64,000 bases of DNA from Nilaparvata lugens (GCF_014356525.2 NC_052507.1:52944463-53008462), one strand, 5' to 3'. Positions 45,011 through 58,974 are shown, counted from the stretch's first letter. Notes: a model not told the origin generated them from the sequence alone. Made by a program: numbers and translations.

Positions 45011-48000
45011 TTATCCTACAACTAACTTAATATGGTATAAACATCAAATCCAATATTGATAAACGAATGAATGAAGAAGACTGAGCAATAAACATTGATG
45101 TTTTAAACAAACCAGTTTCCCTGGGACTCTGGTATTTGTATTCTTTACAACTTCTAACAAACTGGCTATCCAACATACCTACAAAATCTAGAGACTAGAA
45201 CAAAAGAACAATCATCATTAAAAACTGTTAATTGATGTATAAATGAAAATATATGTTGAAAAATGAAATAATCACTTAGTCAAAAAACTCATGGAAAATA
45301 CAGAAGAGGACTGATAAACATAAAATTTCAACTTCTATGAAGCTTTTTTATATATTTTTGACTGAGTGAGAGATAATAATTATTTCATTTACAATATTCG
45401 TTACAATTAATTCAACAATCAAAAATTTATGTACCTCAGAGTATAATATCCTCTAGAGTATTAATACATCTAGAGTATATTATGCGTATTTCAGAACGGC
45501 TATTTTATAACAGATTTTAGTTTTTGTTCTAGGAATCACATATTATATTGGGAATATTTTAAAATACAACAAATGATAAATATGTAATTTTCACAATTCA
45601 AGGAAATGAATATGAAGCAATACAACCTCATGAAACATAAAATGCATCAAGTAAACTGTAGTTTTTGAAGGCGACTCGATATTAATCGCATTCAGGTTCT
45701 CTATTGGCGTTGACATATCTATTAAATACTTGCGTAGATATAATATTATCAAAAATGTATATGAATTGAGCTCTACTGTCTAAATAGGGTTGACATCGAT
45801 CCATTTTAGAGTTGACGTATTCAGAAGTGCGAGTGTAGAGATTGGAAAAGGCTAAATAGTTTCCAGCTACATAGTAGAGAACACACTCAACGCAGGGACT
45901 GAAAATTCTATTTATCCCTCTTTTCACACAAAAAAATGATCATTTGAATAAATCCGTCACATCATTCATTGCTTATTTAAAATTGACTCAATTGCTAGAA
46001 GCCTACACATTCTCATAGAAGCCACAACCCTATTTTTGGATATTTTCAAAATTCAGGAAATCTGAGTTGGGCTCTTTCATTACAAAATTATAATAATTGT
46101 GATTGTATAAATAAATATATAATATTTGTGATGTACAGAGCTACTCCAAACAAAGCGAGAAGAAAAATAATTGGTAAAGAGCTAGCAAGTAGTGATCTTC
46201 ATCCACCTCCAACAAGAAGCACAAGCCAGAACTAGAACCAGTTCTCAGCCACCTCAAAGAAAGGCGGGAACACTACCAAACAACATATATACATATTTCA
46301 CAAAATACAGTGCACTTCAAGTGATATATAGACATACATAAAAATTAGACCTTAGATGCACATATATTCATAGTGTCTGAGACAGGACAGCTCTTTCTCA
46401 CTCCAACGAAGTTCCTCTCTCTATATCGTACAAACTGTGACTAAGAGACTGATCTTAGACAGACAGAAAGATAGAGCACAGAAATACAGTTAAGTAAAGA
46501 CGAAGGACCACACACACTTTTTTGGAAATGATAGTTTAACTAAAACCATTTCAGCTAACTAGAAGTGGTATTCAAGGTAGATAACTTCATTATTTTTTTA
46601 GAAATATATTAAAGGTTATGGAGAAGTATGGGATATCAATTCTCGAACAAGCCATCTAAGAAAGTAGGATTTCAATTTTGTTGAAAAATTTCGTTGTGGG
46701 CACATTTTGTTAAAAAAATTCTGGATAGAACAAATACATGAATTTAATGTTTATTCAACAGTATTCTTGTGATCAAGAATCTTACACGAAATTAATTAAT
46801 GTTTGGTGGATGACAATAATAGAACTTATTCACAGGATATTAACAAAATACCTTTTTCATGAAAATGCTTAATACATGCAAATCACACTGGAAAAGGATA
46901 GAAGCTGTGTGATAATTTGATTTGGTTGGTATTTAGTATTTGGTCTATTCCTTTTTAATATTTACAAGACTTACAATTGATGACAAGCCCTAAATTACAA
47001 ATTCAACAAAATTTAATTAGAGAAACTTCCATGAACTTGCTATCAGCACATTACCTCTATCCTAATCAAAGTGAAAAATACACACAAGTAGAAAAAGAAA
47101 GTGGCGCTTTCAATATAAAAGAAATTCAAGCCAAAACGAGAAACAAATAACAGTTTGATATAAAAAACTAAAACTAGATCAAGGAAAACATCTCTTCCTC
47201 CCCAGCATTGCAGTTGATGCCAAGATATAGATGTGGAGAGAGAAAATAGACCGGCTGACCAAAATGGCAAATGTAGAAGAAAGTGGCAACAAGCAGATAA
47301 AACTAGTCTCGAAAAAGGCATCAAAACAACAATTGGATGTGGAAAGAAACAGTTGCATGCCGCATTGATCGGTTGCATGCCACAAATCAATTAAAAAATG
47401 CCATAAAACAACAACTATTGTTGGAGGAAAGGCTTGCATGCCGCATTGATCTGTTTCTCTTTCAAGAACCTACTTAGTATGAGTGACCAGACAGCCTACC
47501 TGCAGACATGTCTATCAATACTTGTAAGGCAGTTATGATGCAATCTGATTGACATTATGAAAAACAATATTGTGCTATCGTCTACTGATCGAATACTTCA
47601 CACTTTTTTGTCTACATGTCTCTCTTATCACACATCAATAATTATCTTCAGAAACGTGTTTGTTTGACAGAATAAGAGATAGGTAGTGTACCCTATAGAA
47701 GAAACGGTACAAACAATTTGTAGCTTTGTATTTTTGTTACAGTTTCTAGTTTAGCTGGTAGGTTTCTTTGAAGCCAATACCCTACTGCAAGCAAGAAGCA
47801 GGTAAAGTAGGAGGAAATATTGTATTTCAGCAATTAAAAGAGGTCACTGTTTCAATTTCAGGAGAAACTTTTTTTCATTACTTAGTAATCTTTCAGACAT
47901 ACTAAAAACGTATAAATTATTGATGTCTGAAAAACTAAATCTGAGAAAGTGCTTATGATTATTCCATCTTTAGATACTATTGGGACATTTTTTGGGTAGC

Positions 48001-49857
48001 TTCATGTTTCTTTCTCCAATAAGCAATGCATGAATTGAAAAAGACTTAACTGAAAAACAACACAGAAAATTTTACTGAAAACAAGTCTTCTAATGAATAG
48101 AAGTCTAGAGCATCATCCAAAAGAGAAAACAGGATAAACACAAAACTGTATAGCATCACCCATAGGTGAATAACTTTACAACTTGCGAGAGATCCAAAGA
48201 GCATGTTATTGATATCCTGTTCAGAATTATTCTTCAAACTAGGACAACACTATTTTATTATTAGTATTAGGAGTGTGACATTCCATTGCTTAAATAGTTC
48301 CTAGAAATTAAGAGAGTTTATTAAGATTTTCAAGATAAAACCCCTATTCAGATTCACACACAAAGACGGAAAATAAGCATTTCTCTAGCTGGAGGCATTC
48401 AACATAGTCTCTGCTCTACCTATATATTGAAACAGGAAAATTATTGGATTCCATCAAGCAGATAGATTAATTAATAAAAGTTCAATGAAATATGAAATTT
48501 AAACTTTAACATACAAATTCATATGTTTTCTATAGAATTCAGTCTGCTGATTCTATACATTGAAAGAAATATTGAATTCCATCAAAGCTCATTACATAAT
48601 TTATTAATGACCAATCAACCAACAAAACATACATCTCAATAAAATTCAAACTATATTACAATAAAGCGTCAATAAATTTTTGCCACAGACCCAGAGAAAC
48701 GGCTAATTCGGATTTGCAAAATTCAGTGCCAAAAAATTCTTGGCGCGTGTATTCTGGGCGGAATTTTGAATTAAATGGCCAACAAAATTTCCTATTCATG
48801 TTCACACGTTAAAAGGTCATAGCAGTTTCTCTACAGCACTTACTATAAAATTTGTTAGAGTTTCGAAAAGAAGACAATCGAAAAGTTGGCAATTCTTTGT
48901 AAAAGGGATTAAAAGAACTAAACTATTATTTTATAGCTCTCAACACAAACACGGACATTAGGCGAATATATCACGATGTTTCAAATTACCCATTAATAAT
49001 AAGGAATATATTCTTAACTTTAATTAGCTACAGTGATTAAAGAGCTATTTAGCCCACAGAAACTGAATGCTCCACCAGGGTAATGTAATCAGTCATTAAA
49101 TAAAAATTCTCAAGTCAGTGAAGTATTCAGGTGTAATTTTTTCCAATTGAATGGAGAGTTGCTTGGTGAATCTCACACCAGAATAGTATACGGTTCCCAT
49201 TTTATTTATTCCATGTTTTGTAAGCCACCTCACTACGTCAGTTCGGCGCGCCTGTCTTGCGATGGATCAGAGGTGGTGGATTCGGCTGGAACGCTCCCTG
49301 ATTTGAAACATGTGTGTGTGTGTTTATGTTGAACTCTTTAATGTGATTTTCGTAATGTATTGTTTTAGTTCCTTAAGTAAAGGAAGCAATAAAATTCACA
49401 GCTGCCTCATAGTAAAGTATGAATGTCTTATACCAAGTATTCAAGTGAGAAGTAGTCATAAATGTTGAGCTGTGTTCAAATTAAATTCAAGTCTATTTGT
49501 GATAAGAGCCAAAGTGCTGGAGCCTTCATCAGCCTTGTGAGCTTTGCAGCATAATCAAACAAGCACTGTGCATAATCATATTCTCTATTTCCAACAAAGG
49601 CTAAAGCTACAAAAATAATATAACCTAATACTCTTACAAATGTCAGGGTAACTCTCAACGCAGGGTCTGGCTACATAGTTTAGAATAAGACAATCCTGCA
49701 CACCTCTGGTTAATTTCTAGTGACCAAGCCACACATTCACGGAACTTTTGGAGTTATTGAAAGATGTTGAAAGATGTTAAAGAAATCATTGTTGAAACCG
49801 TTCTAACTACCAGCATTAACGGTAACCAACTTCCTAACAATTGGAACCCAATTACTA
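45011..49857. other. Non-coding, no gene recognised; possible intron
   Basis: Nearly 5 kb without a supportable gene. If the minus-strand Pro/Gly-rich exon at 50030 continues downstream, this is its intron or beyond. A near-duplicate GCATGCCGCATTGATCNG appears at 47352 and 47434, and a related GGTTGCATGCCACAAATC lies between. Overlapping minus frames at 47043-47439 have no domain. Confidence 0.45.
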
Positions 49858-49953
49858 GGGGTTACAACGTGGTGGAGTAGCGGAGGTAGAGTGAAGCTTG
49901 GGCTTCAATTGACGCCTCTCTCTACTTTCGCCGCTCCACTACGTTTTAGCCCC
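49858..49953. mobile_element. 96-bp palindromic MITE
   Basis: GGGGTTACAACGTGGTGGAG at the left, and CTCCACTACGTTTTAGCCCC at the right, pair with a few mismatches over about 25 bases. It lies 77 bp downstream (in minus-strand transcription) of the exon at 50030, so it is in an intron if that exon is real. No target duplication was identified. Confidence 0.6.
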
Positions 49954-50029
49954 GGAACAAACACAGTTAAGGTATATCATAATCTTTAACATGCATTACA
50001 GTAGAATTGGTGTTAAGTGTGAGACTCAC

Positions 50030-50702
50030 CCCTGTTCTATCCTGTCGACGGGATTAGGTCCGGGGGGCATGATGCCATGTGGGCCTGGCATGCCAGGAGG
50101 GGGCCCGCCGTGGCCAAAGGGCGAGCCAGGGGGCATGCCCCCGCCAAACTGGTGCGAGCCACCAAAAGGGGGCGGCTGCTGTCCAGGGGAGGCAAAATGA
50201 GGATTAGGGGGTCCCCCGCCGCCTCCAGGGGGGCCAAACGGGGGTCCCGACGATCCGGGCCTAAACTGAGGGGGACCACCGCCACCGGGTGACCCAAAGG
50301 GTCCATTGTAGGGGGGCCCCGAGTTGGGGGGTCCACCCTGGGGGTGCCCCGGGGGCGGAAAGCCCCCTCCCTGAGGCGGTGGGCCCGGAGTAGACGAGCC
50401 CGATGGAGCCGGACTGGCCGTGTACTGAGGGGTGGTGGAGCCCCCGCCCCCGAAGGGACCCCCGGCGGGCGAGTTGCCCCCCTGCTGGAAGGGAGTTGGC
50501 CCCGTGTTGGGCGGTGGCGGCGGCGGCACGTAGCCCTGATAGTCCTGGCCTTGGTTGGGCCCCGCTGGTGGGCCTGGGCCCCCCTTCCACGTGGGTGCTC
50601 CCCCACCTCCTCCGCCCCCGGGCCCACCTCCTACTGCGTCCTCCAGCGTCGTGCCTCCGCCTCCGCCACTCACTCCCACGCCAGCTACGCGCCGGCTACA
50701 GC
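50030..50702 (-). CDS. Pro/Gly-rich protein, internal exon
   Basis: A 673-bp exon on the minus strand, far more GC-rich than its surroundings. On that strand a pyrimidine-rich TTGTGTTGTTTCAG precedes 50702 and the donor GTGAGT follows 50030 (complement at 50024-50029). The one frame open throughout starts with two bases of a split codon and ends with two bases of another. It reads CSRRVAGVGVSGGGGG, then GQDYQGYVPPPPPPN, many GGPP, PPGHPQ and GPPFGPP blocks, and ends NPVDRIEQG. It is low-complexity and disordered, rich in Gly, Pro, Gln, Ser and Phe, with no folded domain, signal peptide or membrane segment. Such segments are common in chromatin and transcription coactivators; an osa/ARID1-like N-terminal region is one possibility, not supported by a specific motif. 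No start or stop codon is in this exon. A GC-rich region at 53.8-54.7 kb could hold the promoter. Confidence 0.7.
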
Positions 50703-53700
50703 CTGAAACAACACAATTTCAATAAAAAAACCATATCAACAAGCAAGCAGTCATTACTTTAATCCCTTAAAATGGCAAGTTAAAGCCCAGGTTCCAGTTA
50801 TACTGCGACAGAAAAAGCCATGATTTTGATACAGACAGTAATCTTGATGTAATGTTAACTCAAGTATGTAATAATGAATTTAAATTATAGTAGGCCTAGT
50901 AGCAGTTGTAGCCAGCTAACCAGTTGGACCCATAAGACAGTTATCTGGACCCAAAAGATCAACTCAGAAGGAATGCACTCTATTAAGGATGGATGTTTGC
51001 ACACAGAGGTCAGTAGTTTGGAGCTCCAGTGGCCTTCGGAGAATACAGAAAAATTCCTATACTGTCCTAAGACCGCTTTGTCCCTTGAATTACCCCCAAA
51101 ATCTACCCGAAATTTTAAATTCTCCACTTCTTTAGGAACTAATATGAAACCTGAAAGGTATTTGATCTATTATCAAGCTATAGAACTTCAAGAGGGTCTC
51201 ACCTATTCAACACAAGGTAGTTAATTAATCATTAATATGGAATTTTAATAAAATTTGGTTCAAATATGAATTTGAACTAGTTTGACATCCAGTATGCATT
51301 TGCTGTGAAAAAACCACTACCGGTAGGCCTACTCAAATGTCAACAACGAGCAAACCTGAAACTTACAAGCATGACCACTAGTCAACGGAACTTATATCTG
51401 CAATAGGCTATCCAAAGTTTTTTTTAGATGTTCAAATCACCTTAACTTAGTAGAGCCTTGTTTAATAGAATGAAAACCTTGCCGTCCATACAGGTCCCTT
51501 TAAGGTAATTAAAATTCCACCACTTGGCGTCAGAGGTGGTGTGGCAATATCCACCAGTGTCCTAACCCAGAGTAAGTTAATAATGTTAGAAAATTCCTAT
51601 AGTATCTTGGATACAATTTTATGCTGAAATATTACTATAGAGCAACGGATTTATTATTTAGGCTATAAAGAAAATGTAAAAAACAAATTGTACAGTAGGC
51701 TACTGTGTTGATTGTAAGTTACTGCAATTGAATAAAACAATTTATTTTCCTAACTCATAAAGCCATAAGGATACTCTCAACCTCTTATTTTTTCAAATTC
51801 TTAAAATGTTTTCTACATTACAGTTGAGCAACTAAAATATATACCGTAGGTTAATCAGCACAGGAATTGAAAACTAAAATTGAAAAACTGAGATAAGCTA
51901 AGCTAATAGATTTCATAAAATTTTACAGAAAAGTTAATGTACCCATATAATTGTTGCTTTTTAGTGGTAGAACAAAACCAAAATAATTAAGAATGCCAGG
52001 AATTGAATAGGCCTAATTAGGGAACATTCCAATTCCTTAGAAAAAAATTGAAAATTTCTTAACGTAAACATTTAAAAATAAAACTCAAAATTAATATTAA
52101 ACATTACTACAAGCATAAATTTTCAGTTATGCACTAGGCTAATAATAAAAAAATATATATTATTATTAAACTATTATTCTTGATTGTCTGATAATCCACA
52201 TGAAGACAGAGTGAAGACATTAATAACAGACATAGAGAGTGAAATCGTGCTCTCTCACAAACTGACACTTTACTTTAGAATTCATTTCTATTGGAGGTTA
52301 TTGTTGGAATTATAGAATAATTGTTCATGTATCTCTATTTAACTGTATTTCTGTATTTGTATGGTTGATCCGTGAACAAATAAAATGATTTATTTATTTT
52401 TTATAAGCATTCAATTTAAAATTACTGAAACTCCTGAGATTGTCATCTACATAAGGCTATGATTGATAAAAGCAGGACGGAAAGAGGAACCACCCATGGA
52501 CAGTTAGGTTAGAAATCTTTTTAATAAGTTTCTAAATGTTTCTAAAATCTTCACACAGAAAATAGAGTAGGTTAAATTTAATTAATAACGAAATATGAAA
52601 AGAATACTGAAACAAATTCAAAATTTAAAAAGGAATGAAATCCAGACCCAAAAAATGAAACTAAAGGTATAATAGGTAAATCATTTTCAAACTATATTTA
52701 ATAAACAGAAGTTTTAACCTACAATTTTATAATAAACAAATTAGTCCAAATTTACTACAAGAAATCATTCATTAACTAACAAAAAGCCTGATTCAAAAAT
52801 AAGGAGTTGAAAATTAACTTGAAGTAAAGCAAATTCAACAAGATGTGTAGAGTAGGTAAACTAACCTAACTTCTCGGAATAGATACAGATACTAATATAA
52901 ACATTTATAATCAATTTAGCTTATATATGTTTGAATTATGTTGATTACTATTGAAAATTTAATAGATATTGATCTTTAATTAAAGAATGGAGATGAGAAG
53001 CGACTTAAAACAGTAATGTTGTTATCAAGTGTCCATTTAGGTTAGGCGAAGCTAGCTAGCTATTTACTGTAAAAGCAAAAATTTAGTTGGGTTTTAACAA
53101 AAAATAAAATTACATTTTTTGCTTCGTTGGCCTCCTCTTCCTTGTCTCATTCTGTGATTGTCAAAACACGCAAAAATTCAATGTTTTGTTTGCCTGCCCC
53201 TTTGACCACATAACTACAGCACTGCATGTTGTTCACGCCTAACACGCGGCACAATTTATCACAAAACACTACACACAACCGAATATAAAAATTCACGGCA
53301 TTAACAAACTTATCTAACGATAATGACAAAATAAACAGGTTCATTCTGATAATAATTCAACAGTAACAAGTCGGTATTATTCGCCTTTTCTAAAATCAAC
53401 TGCTCAAGAAACGCAGAGAGTAGCTACCACTGGAGTCAAAATGAGGTTAGTTTCATACTAGTGTTTTGAAACCAAATTATCAAATACCGTATTTAAGAAA
53501 ATCAATAAAACTAATGTTCAGATTGATATTTTTAGGTAAGATTTATAAAAAGATAAGTTTATATATTTTTAGATTGATTTTAAAAGTAACAAAATAGACA
53601 CTATTTTGACTAGAGCAATACAATAAACTCTCTCCCCATCCCTACGCACCATCATTTGAAGCCAACTTTAATACATTGATTTTTAAAACACACAAGCAAA

Positions 53701-53799
53701 TGGAATTACACCAAAATTGACATTGATTTTGAATAGTAGTTGAAGAAATGAAACTAAAGAAGCAGGATTAACAACATAATACACAGGACAAGCACTCAG
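50703..53799. other. Probable intron, no other gene recognised
   Basis: AT-rich DNA upstream (on the minus strand) of the Pro/Gly-rich exon. Opposing frames at 50874-51224 lack any domain. A LINE-like tail, GTTGATCCGTGAACAAATAA followed by AATGATTTATTTATT, lies near 52365-52400. Short AT-rich runs only elsewhere. Confidence 0.45.
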
Positions 53800-54720
53800 A
53801 GCAACTGAGAGCGGCGCGAAAATTTAACTCGAACGAATTATACCGGCTCCATTTTTCTTTTGAAACAACTTTGTGGCATGTACTAGAATTTTAAAACTAG
53901 ACACTAGGAAAACTACGTAAACAGGGCCCACCTTTTTTGCCCTTGGTTAGGGCCGTGATAGTATCGTTTCGAGGCACGAGACGATAGAATAATGTCAACT
54001 GTTTTTCTTCTTTGGTCTTGTGCTGAAGTTATCCACCGAGATGCGGTAGACCGGTGCCATTTTTACAGTGAACGGCTTGGGCTCAACGGCAACCGTTGAC
54101 TCTGGCAGCATGTCACGACAGCAAAGACATCAACCACTGCGGTTGTGGTGCCGGCACCACACACACACCACATATCCGCACTTATGCTACAATTTAGGCA
54201 CACTTTTCACACACTGAATCCCGTCCCCGTCGTCCTATTATCACACATGCACACCACACATTCACACACACTTTCTTGGTCAACTACTGTACGCGTCACG
54301 ACGAGTTCAACTAGACAACTAAACTGAAAACAGCCAAAGCAAAGCAGCAGCCACTTCACAATGTAGTGCCAGTGAAGTGCAGTGCAGTGCCCCTCGTGGC
54401 CAAACAAACGCGCTATTTTTTCGTCGGTGTCGCCTCTCTCTCTCGATTACATAGCACGGCGGTGGCAGCAGCCAAGATAGACACTTGTGCCCCGCTGCTA
54501 TGCTATGCTGTGCTCTTCTCTGGTGTCACCCGAAAATCAATAAAAGTCTGCCCCTTCCCTCCCCCCGCCATTGCACTACTATCATTACTAGGCACAATGT
54601 AATTGAGGCGCCCTAAAAATCTCCAGTCAAGCGCCCCCTCAACCCACCGTCAACCAGTCACCCCTCGCGTCGCTCTGAATCCCCCCCCTCACGCGGATGA
54701 CACCCTCGACCCTCTCGACC
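53800..54720 (-). promoter_or_regulatory. GC-rich, CpG-containing candidate promoter / 5' region
   Basis: A block richer in G+C and CG than the flanks, with GGCGCGAAAATTTAACTCGA near 53812, GTGGCAGCAGCCAAGATAG near 54461, and CCCTCGACCCTCTCGACCG near 54703. It contains no transposon signature. Its position 3-4 kb upstream of the minus-strand Pro/Gly-rich exon makes it a candidate 5' end of that gene. No TATA box or convincing initiator could be fixed, so the direction and start are inferred. Confidence 0.3.
53995..54111 (-). CDS. Small ORF, 38 codons, uncertain
   Basis: A complete ATG-to-TGA frame on the minus strand within the GC-rich candidate promoter. It reads MLPESTVAVEPKPFTVKMAP at its start and ends STRPKKKNS. 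It matches no family I recognise. If the region is a 5' untranslated exon, this would be an upstream ORF; it may also be chance. Its codon use is unremarkable and no consensus splice donor lies within it. Confidence 0.2.
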   Translation of the reverse strand: MLPESTVAVEPKPFTVKMAPVYRISVDNFSTRPKKKNS

Positions 54721-54956
54721 GACTCCTTTGCCTTTACACGCTCTCAATAGCATTCTACCTTTTCACTTATCCAGCCAGTCTATTATGTTTGTGTCACAGA
54801 GCTAGATCGTAGATGTATAGGTAACAATATATTATTATTATGTAGTATATACTATAGCCCTATAGGTATACCTATATGTTTAATAGTGGATGACATGATG
54901 TGTAGAATAGTATGAGCATAGATGTTCAGGTACCCATCAAGGAGGTTGAGGTGAAC

Positions 54957-55179
54957 TAGAGGTTGATAACAAGAGAACACATGATGGTGATGAACACATC
55001 CAGTGTGAAGGTTCCTCATTATCACTACCCGGTGGTTGGATTCCACCTGAACAGGTTTGAATTTCTGTTTTAGTTTTGAATTTCTGTTCAGGTGGAATCC
55101 CAACCACCAGGTAGTGATGAGGAACCTTCACACAGGATGTGTTCATCACCATCATGTGTTCTCTTGTTATCTACCTCTA
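54957..55179. repeat. 223-bp hairpin with about 97-bp arms
   Basis: The left arm 54957-55054 and right arm 55084-55179 are inverted repeats around a 29-bp loop. Paired text includes TGATGGTGATGAACACATCC, AAGGTTCCTCAT and GGATTCCACCTGAACAG. Differences are few: an extra C, an A/G change and a short insertion. It could be a MITE without recognisable termini or an expressed hairpin. Confidence 0.85.
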
Positions 55180-58156
55180 TTTTGATAATGAATCCTTCAT
55201 CATCTCATCCCTTCACTGATAAGAGCTCCAAAACTTATTCATAGTGGCTTAGAGGTCAGAGCCCAGCTAAAACGTAAGGTCCATTCGTATCTCATTATCA
55301 TCATGAAGACATGAAGGTAGAAGATAAGGTGAACTACTGTACGCGGGATGGTTAAAAAGTGCCTTCCTGTACCTGAGACACCACTGTACCATTAAATAAA
55401 GAGGTAACTAATGGCATTATCTTCTGTAGTGATTAAGAATCTACAACATTTTCAAGATCCAACTAAATTTACTCAACTTATATTGATTTTATGTTTCAAA
55501 TGAATAATGTTAATAATTACTTTGGCTTCTATATTATGATGAATGATTGATTTGTAAACATTTTTTAATTGAAACATCTAATTTTATATCAAACATTCTT
55601 TAAATTACAATTGGAAATAATCAAATATTATTAAAAAGTCAACTGTTAATACTGTAAAAAGTCAGAGTAATTTTTGAGCAGCAATTCTTTAGAAATGACT
55701 GTTTGAAAATTGAAAGATTTTTAGGAAAATATCAATATAAAGATAATAATTTATTGGTGAATTCTCAAAAAATAAAAATGAGAAGAAAGAAGAAAATAAG
55801 GAAGTACCTAATGTAGTTGGTTGGAGATGTGGAGGAGCAGTAAAAGAAAGATAAGAAGATTATTTTTATTCATCTGAATAATACATTTCATTTCATGGAG
55901 AGAGATAATAATTGATATCATTTCTTGCCTTCTTAATCTATGCATTCCTAGAAAATTGAATTAAATTAACATTATGAATGCTTGTGATTAAATAAATGAT
56001 TGATGAATTGAAAAGGAAAAGAAAGGAAATCAATACTCTATATCATTTATTTGTACAAAAGATTCGATAAATAACGTATATCATCAGGGGGGTATGTTGA
56101 AAGAGGGGCGCAAAAATAATTCAAATTAAAAATAATCATTTTTAATAGGACATCCCAGTAAAGATTTAAAGGCTGGATCAAAAGGGGTTTAAAAAATGCA
56201 GACTTCTTAGAGAAGTTCAATTCAGTAAATTCTACTGATTTATTTCAACCATTATGAAGAGAAACTAAAAAAATTAGTTGTATTTTGATTGAAATTCATA
56301 AAATTAATTTTATAAAATTCATTAATTCATAAAATTAATATAATATCAAACATGAGAAACAACCGCAAGATAATATCGCAAATATTGATTGAAATCCTTT
56401 TTCATGTTTTACAAATGATAATTAGATGAAAAACTGGCGATAAAACAGAGGACGTTTTTCCTAACAAAGTAAATTATCATTGTATCAGCTAAATTTGCTT
56501 AAATAAATCACCATTGAACACAATATTGCTCCACATTAAAGCGGGCTGAAAATTTAGATTTCGTTGGGAAAAGTTAGCATTTTATGACATCAGGCGTATA
56601 AATTACAGTGGAGTTTCCACTTAATAAATGAAATAACTTGGATCATTTTTTTTTTCAAATTATAATGACCACTTGACAAAATTAGGTATTTTAAAATTTT
56701 CAATTTCTCGATTTACACACTTTATAGGAGCTCACATCTTTCCCATAGTTATTAGAATGTGTAGCCTAATATTATTGTAATTAATTACCAAGGAAAGAAA
56801 ATCACTCTTATTTAGTATTAATTCTCCACATTGTGGTAAGCTCCAAAAAATGTAGAATGTTCCGAAAAAAATCAGATTGGCATTGAAGGAAGGTGTTGAA
56901 GTTGAGTTGGACAGGATGAGGATGGAGTGAGTTTCAGAGTGGAATGTTCTTTACTCTCTCCCAACTTTGCCTTCTCCTCATCCTCCCCATCTCCTCCTAT
57001 TCCTTCTGATCCTCTTCTTTTTCATCCTCTTCCTTTTCCTCCTCGTTGTGGGTGAGGAACGGTGGGTGGAGTACTTGAGCGCTCGCTGAAAAAAGCGGCA
57101 TTTGATGAGCCAGAACGGAGAATTGGCAACACTGGCCGGATGATTGTCACCTATATAGACTAGAGGCGCACTGTTGCCAACATGTGTGCGCGCCGCAGCC
57201 AGGTGAAAGACCCGCTAAAGACAGTACACTTTGGAGTAGCATAAAGTGGCTCTTTATTTAAAATCAACGCTCTTTTTCGTAGGTACAGCTTTTTAGCAAT
57301 CATCTTCACTATGATAAGCAAATAATCAATTCATTCGTAAACCACCAAGCCTTACAAATATGAAGCTGCTTTTTATCATAAAATGAAATCTCTTTTTTTT
57401 GTAGAAAAGTAGAAATATATGAACGCACACCCGATGTTTAAAGGCATGTTTAACTTTCCTTGAGGATGAAAGTAATTATTTAATCTTGGGTGGAAATTCT
57501 GGTCTTTTTAAATAAAGCCTGAAAATCTAACCGATTAATTTTATCTTTGCATTCTATAATTTTCTATGTTGAAGTACAATTCCTGAACATGAAATCAAAC
57601 AAATAAATTTCAAGCCTCTCGAATTAAACATATTTATTGATTTATTGAAGGTTGATAATACTTGAAAAGCAATATCTTTTTGGTGCCTTATTTATAAAAT
57701 ATTTTTGGAGAGAATAAATAGTTGGAATACCATTACCCTACTATACTACTAGGTAATAAGTAAATATGATGACTATAACAAATCGAACAAAAATTATATA
57801 CCTAATAGGTAATAATAAAATTGTGAGTCCCTCAAACTTCAAATAAATAAAATCATAAGTAGATTATAAAATCATAATAATATGATTATAAAATCATATA
57901 ATTATAGATTCAAGGACAAGATGAATATAGAAATAACATACTCAACGAAATATTTTAGCCATGTCTATTACAGGGTTCTGAAATAGTAATAATCGGTTGA
58001 AAATCATCAATGAATACTGAATATTATAGACAGAATATAATATTAAACAACTATTGTATATTCAGATTGTGAGCCCCTAAAAATTTAAATTTATCAATTT
58101 TTAGGTAGGCTAGGCTGAATAATACAGAAAAATGCAATATTTTATAACAGTTTTTT
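55180..58156. other. Non-coding, no gene recognised
   Basis: About 3 kb. A pyrimidine-rich run (CCTCATCCTCCCCATCTCC) occurs near 56950-57050. At 57125-57180 GGCAACACTGG and ACTGTTGCCAACATG form an inverted pair near a GC-rich GTGTGCGCGCCGCAGCC; this could be regulatory but no gene is assignable. Confidence 0.5.
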
Positions 58157-58510
<354 letters not shown>

Positions 58511-58512
58511 AT

Positions 58513-58974
58513 ATGAGTGCTCTACCTGATCTCAGATTGTAGAGCACAAAAATACGCTCAGAGGGATTTTGGATTATACATCTAAATGGTAACAATCGGA
58601 AGATATTGTTGATTAGAAACTAAAATTCATCAAAATTGATTTTATCTTCAAATTTCACTCATTTTTGAAAAATCATAACTCAGTACTCATGGGAGATAGA
58701 GAGTTCCGAATGATCTCATTTTATTCAAAATTTTATAATCTAGAAAAAGGCGAGAGCAAATTTTTCTGTGCGATTACGAGATTTGGCAGAAATAGCTGAA
58801 AACTGGAAAATGCCTGAAAATACGAGGTTTTTGGGCCTCTTTTTTTTCCTCTAGCACAAGGAAATTTTGCATGAAGAAATTGGTTCTGGACTTCCTTTAT
58901 GTACCCAAATAATATATTGAAAAATCAGAACTACAATATAAATTGCAAGCACACCCCCTTTTTTGTCTATATTG
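58513..58974. mobile_element. Family C element, partial
   Basis: It starts within the element (GTGCTCTACCTGATCTCAG) and continues with the family order ATTGTTGATTAGAAACTAAA, GAGAGTTCCGAATGATC and TAGCACAAGGAAATTTTG. It ends TTGTCTATATTGACTG, where the usual GAC and TA are altered. Adjacent to the family A tract at its left. Confidence 0.7.

Noticed and set aside
50037..50706. Alternative frames over the GC-rich exon on both strands
   Set aside because: High GC content removes stops from all frames; only the frame consistent with both splice borders and with Gly/Pro/Gln blocks is retained.
53370..53455. Possible first exon on the plus strand ending ATGAG before GTTAGT
   Set aside because: The donor is imperfect and no downstream exon of any recognisable protein follows on the plus strand in this window.
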